64,000 bases of DNA from Pseudomonadota bacterium (GCA_023436885.1 JAEZHI010000048.1:54708-118707); one strand, 5' to 3'. Numbered from the stretch's first letter, positions 51,474 through 60,525 are shown. Translations and numbers: made by a program. Notes: generated by a model not told the origin, from the letters alone.

Positions 51474-52301
51474 ATGTCAGCTTCCCGTCTCCCCACCTAC
51501 TTCATCAGCCATGGCGGCGGCCCCTGGCCCTACATGACCGGTGAGTTCCGCAGCAACTTCGATGTGCTGGAAAAGTCGCTGGTCGACATGCGCGGCGAGT
51601 TGGGCCAGAAGCCGAAGGCCATCCTGGTGGTGACCGGACATTGGGAAACGCGCGGCCTTGCCATTTCCTCCGGCGTCCAGCCGGGCATGGTCTACGACTA
51701 TTACGGCTTCCCCGAGTATCTCTACCACATTGCCTACAAGGCGCCGGGTTCGCCCGAGCTGGCGGCCCGCGTCAAGCAGTTGCTGTCGGCCGGCGGCATG
51801 GAGGCCACGCTCGACCCGACGCGCGGCTTCGACCATGGCACCTTCTCGATCCTGAAGCCGCTCTACCCGGACGAGGACGTGCCGGTGGTGCAGCTGTCGA
51901 TCGACACCGCCTTCGATCCGGCCTTCCATCTGGCCATCGGCCGGGCGCTCGCCCCGCTGCGCGAAGAGGGCGTGCTGATCGTCGGCAGCGGCCTCAGCTA
52001 TCACAACCTGCCGGCCATGCGCGGCAGCAGCGGCTATGAGCCGTCGCGCCGGTTCGACGCCTGGCTGCAGGAGACGCTGGTTCAGGCGAACAATGACGAG
52101 CGTTCCGCCCGCCTTGTCGCCTGGGAAAAGGCGCCGGCCGCCCGCGCCGCCCATCCCCGCGAAGACCACCTGATCCCGCTGATGGTGGTGGTGGGCGCCG
52201 CCGAGCACGAGCCCGGCGCCGTCACCTATCACCAGACCGACTTCTTCGGCGGACTGACCGCCTCCAGCTTTAGGTTCGGGCAACTGCCCGAAGCCGCCTG
52301 A
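51474..52301 (+). CDS. DODA-type extradiol (class III) dioxygenase
   Basis: The 275-residue cytoplasmic LigB-superfamily enzyme contains TYFISHGGGPWPYM, ILVVTGHWETRG, FDHGTFSILKPLYP and HPREDHLIPLMVVVGAAE, which supply the His ligands of the metal site. The group includes plant DOPA 4,5-dioxygenase and E. coli YgiD. Natural substrates in bacteria are mostly unknown. It is followed by a DoxX gene 66 bp downstream. Confidence 0.9.
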   Translation: MSASRLPTYFISHGGGPWPYMTGEFRSNFDVLEKSLVDMRGELGQKPKAILVVTGHWETRGLAISSGVQPGMVYDYYGFPEYLYHIAYKAPGSPELAARVKQLLSAGGMEATLDPTRGFDHGTFSILKPLYPDEDVPVVQLSIDTAFDPAFHLAIGRALAPLREEGVLIVGSGLSYHNLPAMRGSSGYEPSRRFDAWLQETLVQANNDERSARLVAWEKAPAARAAHPREDHLIPLMVVVGAAEHEPGAVTYHQTDFFGGLTASSFRFGQLPEAA

Positions 52302-52367
52302 GGCGCCGCCACGCGCTGATTACCTCGATCCTGATCCCACTCATCCTACCCCCCAAGGAGACCTCCC

Positions 52368-52760
52368 ATGCTTGACACTTCCGTCTGGGCCCCGCGCGCC
52401 CTCTTCGCTCTCCGCGTCGTCACCGCGCTGCTCTTCCTCGAGCATGCCACCATGAAGTTCTTCGCCTTCCCGGTGGGCATGGGCGATGGCCCGCTGCCGC
52501 CGCTGATCCTGGCCGCCGGCGTCATCGAGATCGTTGCCTCGCTGTTGATCATCGTCGGCTTCTACGCCCGCATCGCCGCCTTCCTCGCCTCGGGCGAAAT
52601 GGCGATCGCCTATTTCATGGCGCACTTCCCGTCGAGCTTCTGGCCGGCCATCAACAAGGGTGAATCCGCCATCCTGTTCTGCTTCATCTTCCTCTACATC
52701 GCCGCCGCCGGCGCCGGTGCCTGGTCGCTGGACAAGGCACGGGTCGAAGCGAACGCCTGA
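52368..52760 (+). CDS. DoxX-family membrane protein
   Basis: The 130-residue protein has four membrane helices. It starts LDTSVWAPRALFALRVVTAL with LLFLEHATMKFFAFP, the usual DoxX opening. It stands in an operon with the DODA-type dioxygenase, an arrangement often seen under LysR control, possibly linked to redox or quinone stress. A terminator hairpin follows. Confidence 0.88.
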   Translation: MLDTSVWAPRALFALRVVTALLFLEHATMKFFAFPVGMGDGPLPPLILAAGVIEIVASLLIIVGFYARIAAFLASGEMAIAYFMAHFPSSFWPAINKGESAILFCFIFLYIAAAGAGAWSLDKARVEANA

Positions 52761-52786
52761 TCGGCAGGTTGCTTGATCGATGATGA

Positions 52787-52821
52787 GGGCGCGGCCAGCG
52801 ATGGCGGCGCCCTTTTTGTTT
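52787..52821 (+). terminator. Rho-independent terminator after the DoxX gene
   Basis: GGGCGCGGCC-AGCGAT-GGCGGCGCCC forms a stem with one mismatch, followed by TTTTTGTTTT. Confidence 0.8.
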
Positions 52822-52825
52822 TGGG

Positions 52826-53400
52826 GGGGGCCGATATCGGCGTCGCGCCCCTTTCTGCCCGAGGTCCTCGCGTTCGCAAGGAAGACAGATTTATATATAG
52901 GGAACAAACGGATAGGTCGGCACTTCCCGTTCTGGCTCCCATTCATATCGTGCTGTCTTCCTTGCGAAAGCGAGGACCTCAGGACGAGATGATGGTGAGG
53001 GATGTATGGGGTGCCCTCTGCGCTTCGGGGAGATCTATATCGACCGGGAGTCCCTTTCTGCCTGAGGTCCTCGCTTTCGCACGGATGACAGAATTATATA
53101 GAGGGAACAAGTGGATAGCTCGGCGCTTCCCGTTCTGGCTCCCATTCATATCAAGCTGTCTTCCTTGCGAAAGCGAGGACCTCAGGACGAGATGACGGCG
53201 AGGGATGTATCGGGTGCCGCTCGTCCTTCGGGGAGATCTATATCGGCCGGGAGCTTTATTCTGCCTGAGGTCCTCGCTTTCGCAAGGAAGACAGATTTAT
53301 ATAAATGATAACAAACGGATAGCTCGGCGCTTCCCGTTCTGACTCCCGTTCATATCATGCTGTCTTCCTTGCGAAGCGAGGACCTCGGGCAGGAGAAGGC
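52826..53400. repeat. Tandem array of hairpin-pair units (about 204-bp period)
   Basis: Three forward arms (near 52860, 53063 and 53267) alternate with inverted arms (near 52965, 53165 and 53365). Each unit begins GATCTATATCGGCCGGGAG and has the spacer TTTATATA...GGAACAAACGGATAGCTCGG. The regular spacing shows tandem duplication of the whole unit. Confidence 0.88.
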
Positions 53401-53446
53401 ATGACGTTGATATCGCGCTCCCGGCTCCGGCAGGTCGCGCCTCACC

Positions 53447-54340
53447 TCACGCCGCCCGGATCTCTTCCACCAGCATGGCGACGAAGGCGGTGACCTTGGC
53501 GGGGCGGAAGCGGGCGGCGGGGTAGACGGCGTGAATGCCGCCTGAGGGTAGTGTCCACTCGGGCAGCACGTGAACGAGCCGGCCGGCGGCGATCGCGTCG
53601 GCAGCCTGGAAGTCGGGCAGCACCGCGAGGCCGCCATCCACCAACGCGGCGGCCTGCACGGCCGGCGTGGTGTTGACGGTGATCGCCGGGCGCATGCGTA
53701 CGGTGTGGCGCTCGAAATCCCCCTTGGTGAAGTGCCAGACGAGCGGCTCGCGCAGGGCGCTGTTGGCGATGAACGGCAGGGCGGCGAGGCCGTCCGGCGC
53801 GTCGGCGTCGATGCTGGCGGCAAAGGCGGGCGAGGCCACCAGCAACTGGCGGAAGCTGCCGATCCGCCGCGCCTGCAGGCTGGAATCGTCGAGCCAGCCG
53901 ACGCGGATCGACAGGTCGAACTGGCCGGCGATCAGATCCGCCCGGGCGTCGGACAGCACCAGATCGACGGCACAGCCGGAATGGCGGGCGGCGAACTTGG
54001 CGGCCAGCGGCGCGATGGTCGAGGTGCCGTAATCATTGGGCGCGGCGATGCGCAGGAGGCCGGTCGGCTCCGCGTTGGCCTCTGCCAGTTCCTCGACGGC
54101 ATCCTCCGCCTCGCGCAGGATCATGACGCAGCGGGCGTGCAGCCGGCGGCCTGCCTCGGTCGGCTCGACGCGCCGTGTGGTGCGCACCAGGAGGCTGGTC
54201 TTCAGCTCGGCCTCCAGGCGCGCCACCTGCTGGCTGACCACCGCCTTGGTGATGCCCAGGCGATCGGCGGCCTTGGTGAAGGAGCCGGTGTCGACCACGG
54301 CGGCGAAATAGGCGAAGCGGTTGAGATTGACGGCGTCCAT
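53447..54340 (-). CDS. LysR-family transcriptional regulator
   Basis: The 297-residue protein starts MDAVNLNRFAYFAAVVDTGS with HTH TKAADRLGITKAVVSQQVAR and LEAELKTSLLVRTTRR, then a full effector domain. It is divergent from the DsbA-like gene at 54450 and probably controls that gene and the MBL-like gene after it. Confidence 0.9.
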   Translation of the reverse strand: MDAVNLNRFAYFAAVVDTGSFTKAADRLGITKAVVSQQVARLEAELKTSLLVRTTRRVEPTEAGRRLHARCVMILREAEDAVEELAEANAEPTGLLRIAAPNDYGTSTIAPLAAKFAARHSGCAVDLVLSDARADLIAGQFDLSIRVGWLDDSSLQARRIGSFRQLLVASPAFAASIDADAPDGLAALPFIANSALREPLVWHFTKGDFERHTVRMRPAITVNTTPAVQAAALVDGGLAVLPDFQAADAIAAGRLVHVLPEWTLPSGGIHAVYPAARFRPAKVTAFVAMLVEEIRAA

Positions 54341-54361
54341 GGGGCGGCTCGATTGTAATCA

Positions 54362-54418
54362 TGTGCCATACAGTATGTCATATTGGGCCTGATTTATCGA
54401 CAGTGTGCCATCCTGTAT
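54362..54418. promoter_or_regulatory. Direct repeats in the LysR/DsbA-like promoter
   Basis: TGTGCCATACAGTAT (54362-54376) and TGTGCCATCCTGTAT (54404-54418) are direct repeats 42 bp apart, four helical turns, in the 109-bp divergent promoter. Paired sites on one helix face are usual for LysR tetramers. Confidence 0.55.
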
Positions 54419-54449
54419 TTCTCCTGACAGAAAACAGGAGTTCAGCCAA

Positions 54450-55082
54450 ATGCAGGTCACCTATCTCTTCGATCCACTCTGCGGCTGGTGCTATGGCGCC
54501 GGCCCGGCCATCGGCCGGATTGCCGAGCTCGACGGCGTCACCGTGAAGCTGGCGCCGACCGGCCTGTTCGCCGGCGCCGGGGCGCGGCCGATGGAGGCGT
54601 CGTTCGCCGCCTATGCCTGGCAGAACGACCAGCGCATCGCCCGCCTGACCGGCCAGCCGTTCACCGAGGACTATCGGCGCAAGGTGCTTGGCGCCAGCGG
54701 CGGCCTGTTCGACTCCGCCCTGGCCACGCTCGGCATCGTCGCCGCCGGCCTTGAGGACGAGAGCCGCGAGATCGAGATTCTGAAGGCCATCCAGGCCGCC
54801 CGCTACCAGGACGGCCGCGACATCGCCGACCGCGCCGTGATCGCCGACATCCTCGACGAGGCCGGTCTGACCAAGGCCGCCAACCGGGTTCGCAGCCCCG
54901 ATGCCGAGCTGCTCGCCGCCTATGACGTCCGCGTTGCCGTCGGCCGCGCCGAGTTCGAGCGCTTCGGCTTCGAGGGCGTGCCCTCGCTGGTGGTCGAGGA
55001 CGAGGCCGGCCGGCGCCCGCTGAGGGGCAACGCCCTGTTCGGCAGCTTCGAGCAACTCGCCCAGCACCTGAAGGCAGCCTGA
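54450..55082 (+). CDS. DsbA-family protein with CGWC active site
   Basis: The 210-residue cytoplasmic thioredoxin-fold protein starts MQVTYLFDPLCGWCYGAGPA, with CGWC at residues 11-14, and has the cis-Pro loop in FEGVPSLVVEDEAG. GGAG stands 8 nt upstream. It probably exchanges disulphides in electrophile or oxidant stress. It is co-directional with the MBL-like gene 39 bp downstream. Confidence 0.88.
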   Translation: MQVTYLFDPLCGWCYGAGPAIGRIAELDGVTVKLAPTGLFAGAGARPMEASFAAYAWQNDQRIARLTGQPFTEDYRRKVLGASGGLFDSALATLGIVAAGLEDESREIEILKAIQAARYQDGRDIADRAVIADILDEAGLTKAANRVRSPDAELLAAYDVRVAVGRAEFERFGFEGVPSLVVEDEAGRRPLRGNALFGSFEQLAQHLKAA

Positions 55083-55121
55083 CCGCCGCCGCCATCCCTT
55101 TCAGCCTTACGGAGACGCACC

Positions 55122-56018
55122 ATGTTTTCCCGCAGACAGATCATGAAGACCGGCCTTGCCCTCGGCGCCGCCGCCGCCTTCGCGCCGGCCGATCTTGCCC
55201 ATGCCGCCGCCGGCAAGCTTTCCTTCAAGCACTTCCCTGCCGGCCCCAACGGCTTCTTCCGCGCGCCGGTTTTGGTGACCGGCCCGACCGAGGCGCTGCT
55301 GATCGACGGCGGCTTCAGCTATCCCGACGGTCGCGCCCTGGTGGACGCCATCAAGGCGAGCGGCAAGAAGCTGACCGCCATCTACATCAGCCAGTCCGAC
55401 CCGGACTATTACTTCTCGCTGAAGCCGATCCACGAGGCCTTCCCCGAGGCGAAGGTGCCGGCCGCCTCGGCGACGCTCGCCGCCATCAAGGGCAACATCG
55501 ACGGCAAGCTCGCCACCTGGGGCCCGATGCTCAAGGAGAACGGCCCGCAGACGCTGGCCGACATCGTGCTGCCGGAAGCCTTCGACGGCCCCAGCCTCAG
55601 CGTTGACGGCGAGACCATCGAGATCGTCACCGTCAAGGGCATCGCCAACCGCCGCTATCTCTGGTCGCCGTCGCTGAAGGCGGTGTTCGGTGGCGTTCTG
55701 GTGTTCTCCGGCGTCCATGTCTGGACAGCCGACACGCCCACCAAGGAAGAGCGCGCCGCCTGGATTGCCGCGCTCGACGAGATCGCCGCGCGCCAGCCGG
55801 CCGTCGTGGTGCCGGGCCACATGGTGGCGGACGCCGCCACCGATCTCTCGGGCGTCGCCCACACCAAGGCCTATCTCCTGGCCTTCGAGGAAGAGCTGCC
55901 CAAGGCCACTGATGCCGCCGCGCTGAAGGCCGCCATGGAAGCCCGCTTCCCCGGCCTCGACATGGGCGTTGCGCTGGATATCGGAGCGAAGGTCGCCAAG
56001 GGCGAGATGAAGTGGTGA
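55122..56018 (+). CDS. MBL-fold protein lacking the HxHxDH metal motif, exported
   Basis: The 298-residue precursor has an Arg-containing signal (FSRRQIMKTGLALGAAAAFA), possibly Tat-type, then a metallo-beta-lactamase fold: TEALLIDGGFSYPDGRALVD, YISQSDPDYYFSLKPIHEAF, VVVPGHMVAD. Where catalytic members read THxHxDH it has SQSDPDY, so the first-site His residues and the second-site His are replaced. It may be an inactive binder, or a hydrolase of another mechanism. It follows the DsbA-like gene and shares its promoter. Confidence 0.8.
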   Translation: MFSRRQIMKTGLALGAAAAFAPADLAHAAAGKLSFKHFPAGPNGFFRAPVLVTGPTEALLIDGGFSYPDGRALVDAIKASGKKLTAIYISQSDPDYYFSLKPIHEAFPEAKVPAASATLAAIKGNIDGKLATWGPMLKENGPQTLADIVLPEAFDGPSLSVDGETIEIVTVKGIANRRYLWSPSLKAVFGGVLVFSGVHVWTADTPTKEERAAWIAALDEIAARQPAVVVPGHMVADAATDLSGVAHTKAYLLAFEEELPKATDAAALKAAMEARFPGLDMGVALDIGAKVAKGEMKW

Positions 56019-56027
56019 GACTGGCTG

Positions 56028-56160
56028 GAAATTCTACTGGGGCGGGCAGCTAGTCTAGAGGTCTGCGCTTCCGGTGCTCACGGACTTGAATGTCCGCTCC
56101 GCTCCGGTTCTCGACCTCGTCACTATCTGCCGCACCCCAGCGAATTTCGAACCAGTCTCG
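56028..56160. repeat. GTGAGCACCGGAAGCGC-type repeat, inverted copy
   Basis: On the minus strand this reads GAACCGGAGCGGACATTC, GTCCGTGAGCACCGGAAGCG, then CCCAGTAGAATTTC, matching 39740-39861. Its outer part, CTGCCGCACCCCAGCGAATT (56128-56147), also occurs at 33769, at the break point of the truncated ureohydrolase. Confidence 0.75.
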
Positions 56161-56187
56161 CGTCGAGACCTGCATTAACGCGAATGT

Positions 56188-56221
56188 GGGCGTCGCTGTG
56201 ATGGCGGCGCCCTTTTCGTTT
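56188..56221 (+). terminator. Rho-independent terminator after the MBL-like gene
   Basis: GGGCGTCGC-TGTGATG-GCGGCGCCC forms a stem with one G-T pair, followed by TTTTCGTTTT. It is similar in sequence to the terminator at 52787. Confidence 0.75.
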
Positions 56222-56224
56222 TGG

Positions 56225-56835
56225 GGGGAGGTGGGGAGATCTATATGGGCCGGGAGTTCCTTTCTGCCCGAGGTCCTCGCTTTCGCAAGGAAGACAGATT
56301 TATATATACGGGACAAACGGATAGCTCGGCGCTTCCCGTTCCGGCTCCCATTCACATCAAGCTGTCTTCCTTGCGAAAGCGAGGACCTCAGGACGAGATG
56401 GCGGTGAGGGTTGTATCGGGCACCCTCTGCGCTTTGGGAAGCTCTATATCGGCCGGGAGTTTTATTCTGCCCGAGGTCCTCGCTTTCGCAAGGAAGACAG
56501 ATTTATATATAGGGAACAAATGGATAGCTCGGCGCTTCCCGTTCTGGCTCCCGTTCATATCAAGCGGTCATCCCTGCGAAGGCAGGGACCTCAGGACGAG
56601 AAGGTGGGCTGGGATGTATCGGGCGCCTTCTGCGCTTCGGGGAGATCTATATGGGCCGGGAGTTTTATTCTGCCTGAGGTCCTCGCTTTCGCAAGGAAGA
56701 CAGATTTATATATAGGAAACAAACGGATAGCTCGGCGCTTCCCGTTCTGGCTCCCGTTCATATCAGGCCGTCATCCCTGCGAAGGCAGGGACCTCAGGAC
56801 GAGAAGGCGGGGAGGGTCGCATCGTGCGCCTTCTG
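56225..56835. repeat. Tandem array of hairpin-pair units (about 203-bp period)
   Basis: Unit starts (CTATATGGGCCGGGAG or similar) lie near 56241, 56443 and 56646. Forward arms use CCTCGC/GCAAGG. The inverted arms of units 2 and 3 use CCCTGC/GCAGGG, while that of unit 1 uses CCTTGC/GCGAGG. The layout is the same as at 52826-53400. Confidence 0.88.
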
Positions 56836-56856
56836 CGCTATATCGGCGTCATGCCC

Positions 56857-57357
56857 TCAACCCTTCAACTGGGCCATGATGCCGGCGATGTCGCCCATGC
56901 CCCAGTGTTCGGCGAGCTTGCCGTTGGCGACGCGGAAGATGTCGCAGGAGGTGAAGTGCAGGCGCCGGCCGGTCGGGGGCACGCCAAGGTAGGCGCCGGT
57001 GTGCGTGCCCTCATAGACGAAGCTGGCCGCGATCATGTCGCCGCCGGCCACCCGCGCCTCGACGGTCACCTTGAGATCGGGCAGGCCCTTCAGCCGGGCG
57101 GCGAAGAAGCCGACGCTGGCCTGTTTGGGGGTAAGGTTCCCCGTCGGCGCCGGTGCCGCGGCGCTGGCCTGATGGTTGACGTAGCTCTCCGCGAACAGGG
57201 CGGCGAAGGCATCGATGTCATGCGCCGACAGTGTTGCGGCAAAGCGATCGACCAGCGACGGTTCGGCGGGCGTTTCCTCGGCGCTGGCGGGTTGGCTCAG
57301 CGCCTCAACGGCAAAGCCGGTCAGGGCCAGGCCGGCCAGAAGGCTTCTGCGATCCAT
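56857..57357 (-). CDS. Exported SnoaL-like (ester cyclase-type) protein
   Basis: The 166-residue precursor has signal MDRRSLLAGLALTGFAVEAL...ASA with a twin Arg. The mature part, YVNHQASAAAPAPTGNLTPK, VEARVAGGDMIAASFVYEGT and HFTSCDIFRVANGKLAEHWG, is the SnoaL/ester-cyclase pattern. It is 33 bp downstream of the cytochrome b561 gene, probably in one operon. Substrate unknown. Confidence 0.82.
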   Translation of the reverse strand: MDRRSLLAGLALTGFAVEALSQPASAEETPAEPSLVDRFAATLSAHDIDAFAALFAESYVNHQASAAAPAPTGNLTPKQASVGFFAARLKGLPDLKVTVEARVAGGDMIAASFVYEGTHTGAYLGVPPTGRRLHFTSCDIFRVANGKLAEHWGMGDIAGIMAQLKG

Positions 57358-57390
57358 GATGGACTCCTCGTCAGTCGGTGTGGTGGGCCC

Positions 57391-57948
57391 TCACAGCATA
57401 CGCGAAAGGATTCCGTCCTTCTTGATCAGGCGGTGCCAGGCGACGGCGCCGAGATGCGCCACCAGAAGGCCGATGATGACGACCGCGCCGACGCCGTGCA
57501 GATACGAGCCGGTATGTTCGAGCGCCTTGTCGTAGGGCACCAGGCGCGGCCATTGGAAAAGCCCGAAAAACGGCAGGCTGTGGTTGCCGGAGCCGGAAAA
57601 GATATAGCCGGTGATCGGCATCCACAGCATCAGGGCATAGAGCCCCCAATGCGCGGAATGCGCGGCGGCGTGGACGAGCGGGCTGAGCCGTTCGGCATAG
57701 GCCGGCGCCCCCTTGGCGAGGCGCCAGACCAGGCGGACGACGACCAGGATCAACGCCGTCATGCCTAGCGACTTGTGCACGTCGAGCAGGACAACGCGGA
57801 TGGGCGTGCCGGGCGGCAGGGTCCAGCAATAGAGCCCGATGACGATGGCGGTGAGGATGATGGCGGCCATCGCCCAGTGCAGGGTGCGCTGGACCAGATC
57901 GTAGCGCGGCGCACTGGCCGCAAACTTGCCGTAGTTGGTTGCTGTCAT
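57391..57948 (-). CDS. Cytochrome b561 family protein
   Basis: The 185-residue inner-membrane di-haem protein has four helices. Candidate haem His residues lie in QRTLHWAMAAI, LLDVHKSLGM, SAHWGLYALM and GSYLHGVGAV with LLVAHLGAVAWH. It shuttles electrons between quinol and a periplasmic partner. AGGA stands 7 nt before the ATG at 57948. The exported SnoaL-like protein downstream may be its partner, by inference. Confidence 0.9.
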   Translation of the reverse strand: MTATNYGKFAASAPRYDLVQRTLHWAMAAIILTAIVIGLYCWTLPPGTPIRVVLLDVHKSLGMTALILVVVRLVWRLAKGAPAYAERLSPLVHAAAHSAHWGLYALMLWMPITGYIFSGSGNHSLPFFGLFQWPRLVPYDKALEHTGSYLHGVGAVVIIGLLVAHLGAVAWHRLIKKDGILSRML

Positions 57949-58257
57949 GGCGGGATCCTGGGAGTTGGGACCCTGTCCGCATAACGCCTTGTTATGTATC
58001 TGTATAGTATATATACGTAAACACGCCATCAAGTTTTCATCACGACTTTATGATGCGTATGGGAGTCATGAATTCGCCTGGATTATGGTGGCTCATGTGC
58101 GATTCAGCTGCGCTGTATATTTAGATTCTTATATTCGTTACTTTCTATTTGCGGTCTCGGCGTGATTTGTGGGTCATCAAGATTGGCTGCTCTCTTACCT
58201 GATCGAGCGTGGGTTTAGCCGAGCAGACGCTGCTGTCATGGGGCGTCCTTTCGGTTG
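57949..58257. other. Intergenic region upstream of cytochrome b561
   Basis: No supported gene. 57980-58150 is relatively AT-rich. ATAACGCCTTGTTAT (about 57982-57996) is a small inverted repeat near the probable b561 promoter and may be an operator. Confidence 0.4.
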
Positions 58258-58440
58258 AGGTGGTTGGGGAGATCTATATCGGCCGGGAGCTTCGTTCTGC
58301 CCGAGGTCCCTGCCTTCGCAGGGATGACAGAATTATATAGATGAAACAAACGGATAGCTCTGCGCTTCCTGTTCTGGCTCCCCTTCATATCGAGCTGTCT
58401 TCCTTGCGAAAGCGAGGACCTCCAGACGAGATGGCGATGA
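58258..58440. repeat. Hairpin-pair element
   Basis: The forward arm is of the CCCTGC/GCAGGG type (near 58300-58330) and the inverted arm of the CCTTGC/GCGAGG type (near 58398-58430). The unit starts GATCTATATCGGCCGGGAG, as in the tandem arrays. 58441-58697 holds the promoter of the ABC operon and no gene. Confidence 0.85.
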
Positions 58441-58697
58441 GGGTGGTATCAGGCGCCTGTCGGGCAGACATGGCTTTGGGAATGCTGCGCTGGCCGTTCG
58501 CCGATCAAGCAGGCCATCGAATATCAATCGAAGTTTCATTCCGGGTGCAGGTGGTGCGCCGGCGGTTGACGCCGTGATTTTTGCAGCGTTATATAGTTGT
58601 CAATATAGCGAATTCCCCTGAGATTTTGCGCGCCGAGGGCACTGTCGTGCCGGTCGGCGCGATCGGATCGGCGTGCCTGCCGCATGAGGAGTGAGTG

Positions 58698-59690
58698 ATG
58701 GTTGAGACGACGCGACGCGCCTTCGTGGGTGGTGGGCTGGCCCTGGCCGCGCTGGGGCTCGGCCGGCCGGCGCTGGCCGGTTTGGTGCCCGGCTTGCAGG
58801 TGCTGGCCGCGCCGAATGGGGCGTCGATCGTCCTGTCCGATCTGGTGGCGAGCGGCGGGCTCGACAAGGTGGCGCCGGGCGCCAGCTTCCGCCTGTGGCA
58901 CACCACTGACGAGTTGCGGGCGGCGATTGTCTCGGAAAGCAGCCTGCTCTACTCGACGCCGAGCCATGTGCCGGCCAACCTGGCCAATCGCGGTATGCCG
59001 CTGAAGCTCGCCGCGATCATCGGCATGGGCCATCTCGCCGTGGTCACCGCCGACCCGGCCATCAAGGGCATGCACGATCTCGCCGGCAAGACGGTGCAGT
59101 GCTTCTTCCGCCACGACATGCCCGATCTGGTGTTTCGCGCCGTCGCCCGCATGGAGGGGATGGACCCCGACAAGGACTTCGACCTGCAATATGTGCAGAC
59201 GCCGATGGAAGCGGCGCAGCTTCTGGCCGCCGGCAAGGTGGATGTCGCCGTGCTCTCCGAGCCGCCGGCCACCGCCGCCATCATGATGGCCGGCATGAAG
59301 GGGCGCATGCTGACCCGCGCCTTCGACCTCAAGGATGTCTGGGGCGCCCACAAGGGCAAGGCGCGCATTCCCATGGTGGGCATCGCCCTGCACCAGAAGC
59401 TGATCGACACGGCGCCCGAGGTGGTGGCGGCGCTGGGTGGTGGCCTTGCCGCTGCCAAGGCGCATGTGTTCGCCGATCGACCGGCCGCCGCCGCGCTGGC
59501 CGAGAAGACCATGGAGATGAAGCCGCAGGTGTTCGAGAAGGCGTTCGACCATTTCAACATCGAGGTGGTCCCGGCCGTCTCGGTGAAGGAAGAGCTGGTG
59601 GGCTTCTACCAGACGCTGCTCGATCTCGATCCCGCCTCGCTGGACGGCAAGCTGCCGGCTGACGATTTTTATATGGATCTTCCAGGGTGA
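58698..59690 (+). CDS. ABC transporter substrate-binding protein (NMT1-like)
   Basis: The 330-residue precursor starts VETTRRAFVGGGLALAALGL, a twin-Arg type signal, with cleavage near ALAGL. The mature part, STPSHVPANLANRGMPLKLA, DLAGKTVQCFFRHDMPDLVF and AGKVDVAVLSEPPATAAIM, is of the NMT1/SsuA group. GAGGAG precedes the ATG. It is the first gene of an ABC operon. The ligand is unknown. Confidence 0.85.
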   Translation: MVETTRRAFVGGGLALAALGLGRPALAGLVPGLQVLAAPNGASIVLSDLVASGGLDKVAPGASFRLWHTTDELRAAIVSESSLLYSTPSHVPANLANRGMPLKLAAIIGMGHLAVVTADPAIKGMHDLAGKTVQCFFRHDMPDLVFRAVARMEGMDPDKDFDLQYVQTPMEAAQLLAAGKVDVAVLSEPPATAAIMMAGMKGRMLTRAFDLKDVWGAHKGKARIPMVGIALHQKLIDTAPEVVAALGGGLAAAKAHVFADRPAAAALAEKTMEMKPQVFEKAFDHFNIEVVPAVSVKEELVGFYQTLLDLDPASLDGKLPADDFYMDLPG

Positions 59691-59703
59691 GGGATTTGGC
59701 GGG

Positions 59704-60525
59704 ATGAAGTTGAGCCGCGGCGGCGACTGGCTGTTCGGCACCCTCGGCCTGGTGCTGCTGATGGCGGGGTGGAGCCTCGTCAACCGCGTCTTCGGCCCGT
59801 TCGTGCTGCCGTCGCTCAGCGAAACCGCCGGCGCCTTCCTCGGGCTGTTTTCCACCGGCAGCGTTTTCCGCGAGCTCTCGATCACCCTGCTGCACGCGGT
59901 CGGCGGCGCGGCGCTTGGGGCGGCGATCGGCTTTGGCCTCGGGCTGGCCGGCGGCCTCAGGCGACCGATCGGAGCCACGCTCAGGCCGGCGGCAACGGCC
60001 ATTCTCGGCATTCCGCCGGTGGCCTGGGTGGTGCTGGCGCTGTTGTGGTTCGGCCCCGGCCTCTGGAGCCCGCTGTTCACGGTGACGGTGACCACGGCGC
60101 CGATCCTGTTCGCGGCGACGCTGCAGGGCGTCGAGGCACGCGACCCCGGTCTGATGGAGATGGCCGAGGTGTTCCGCCTGTCGCGCCGGGCGCGGCTCAT
60201 CCGCCTGATGCTGCCCGAGCTGGCGGTGCACGTGGCGCCGGCGCTTTCCACCACCTTCGCGCTGGCCTGGAAGGTGGCGCTGACCGCCGAGGTGCTGGGC
60301 GACGGCAGCGGCGTCGGCGGCGCCTTTTCCACCGCGCGCGCCCATCTCGACCTTGCCGAGGCCATGGCCTGGATCTGGCTGGTGGTGATCTTCCTGCTCA
60401 TCACCGACGGCCTGCTGCTTGGGCCACTGCGCCGCTGGATCCGGGGGAGCCGGGCACCGGCCGAGGCCGGAAACGCGAGCGGGCCGAGCTGCGTCGGCAT
60501 CGGCTACGCGCGGGAGCGGAGCTGA
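59704..60525 (+). CDS. ABC transporter permease (NitT/TauT type)
   Basis: The 273-residue membrane protein has about six helices and coupling loop MEMAEVFRLSRRARLIRLML. It lies 13 bp after the binding protein, and its TGA overlaps the ATPase ATG (TGATG at 60523-60527). Confidence 0.9.
   Translation: MKLSRGGDWLFGTLGLVLLMAGWSLVNRVFGPFVLPSLSETAGAFLGLFSTGSVFRELSITLLHAVGGAALGAAIGFGLGLAGGLRRPIGATLRPAATAILGIPPVAWVVLALLWFGPGLWSPLFTVTVTTAPILFAATLQGVEARDPGLMEMAEVFRLSRRARLIRLMLPELAVHVAPALSTTFALAWKVALTAEVLGDGSGVGGAFSTARAHLDLAEAMAWIWLVVIFLLITDGLLLGPLRRWIRGSRAPAEAGNASGPSCVGIGYARERS

Noticed and set aside
52773..53308. Short proteins with SSLRKRGPQDE-like or HPCEGRDLRTR-like sequence in the repeat arrays
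   Set aside because: They are translations of the hairpin repeats. The same peptides recur in several frames wherever the repeat occurs and lack ribosome sites.
58536..60500. Open frame of 654 codons on the minus strand
   Set aside because: It covers the ABC binding protein and permease on the other strand and has Arg- and Pro-rich shadow composition without domains.
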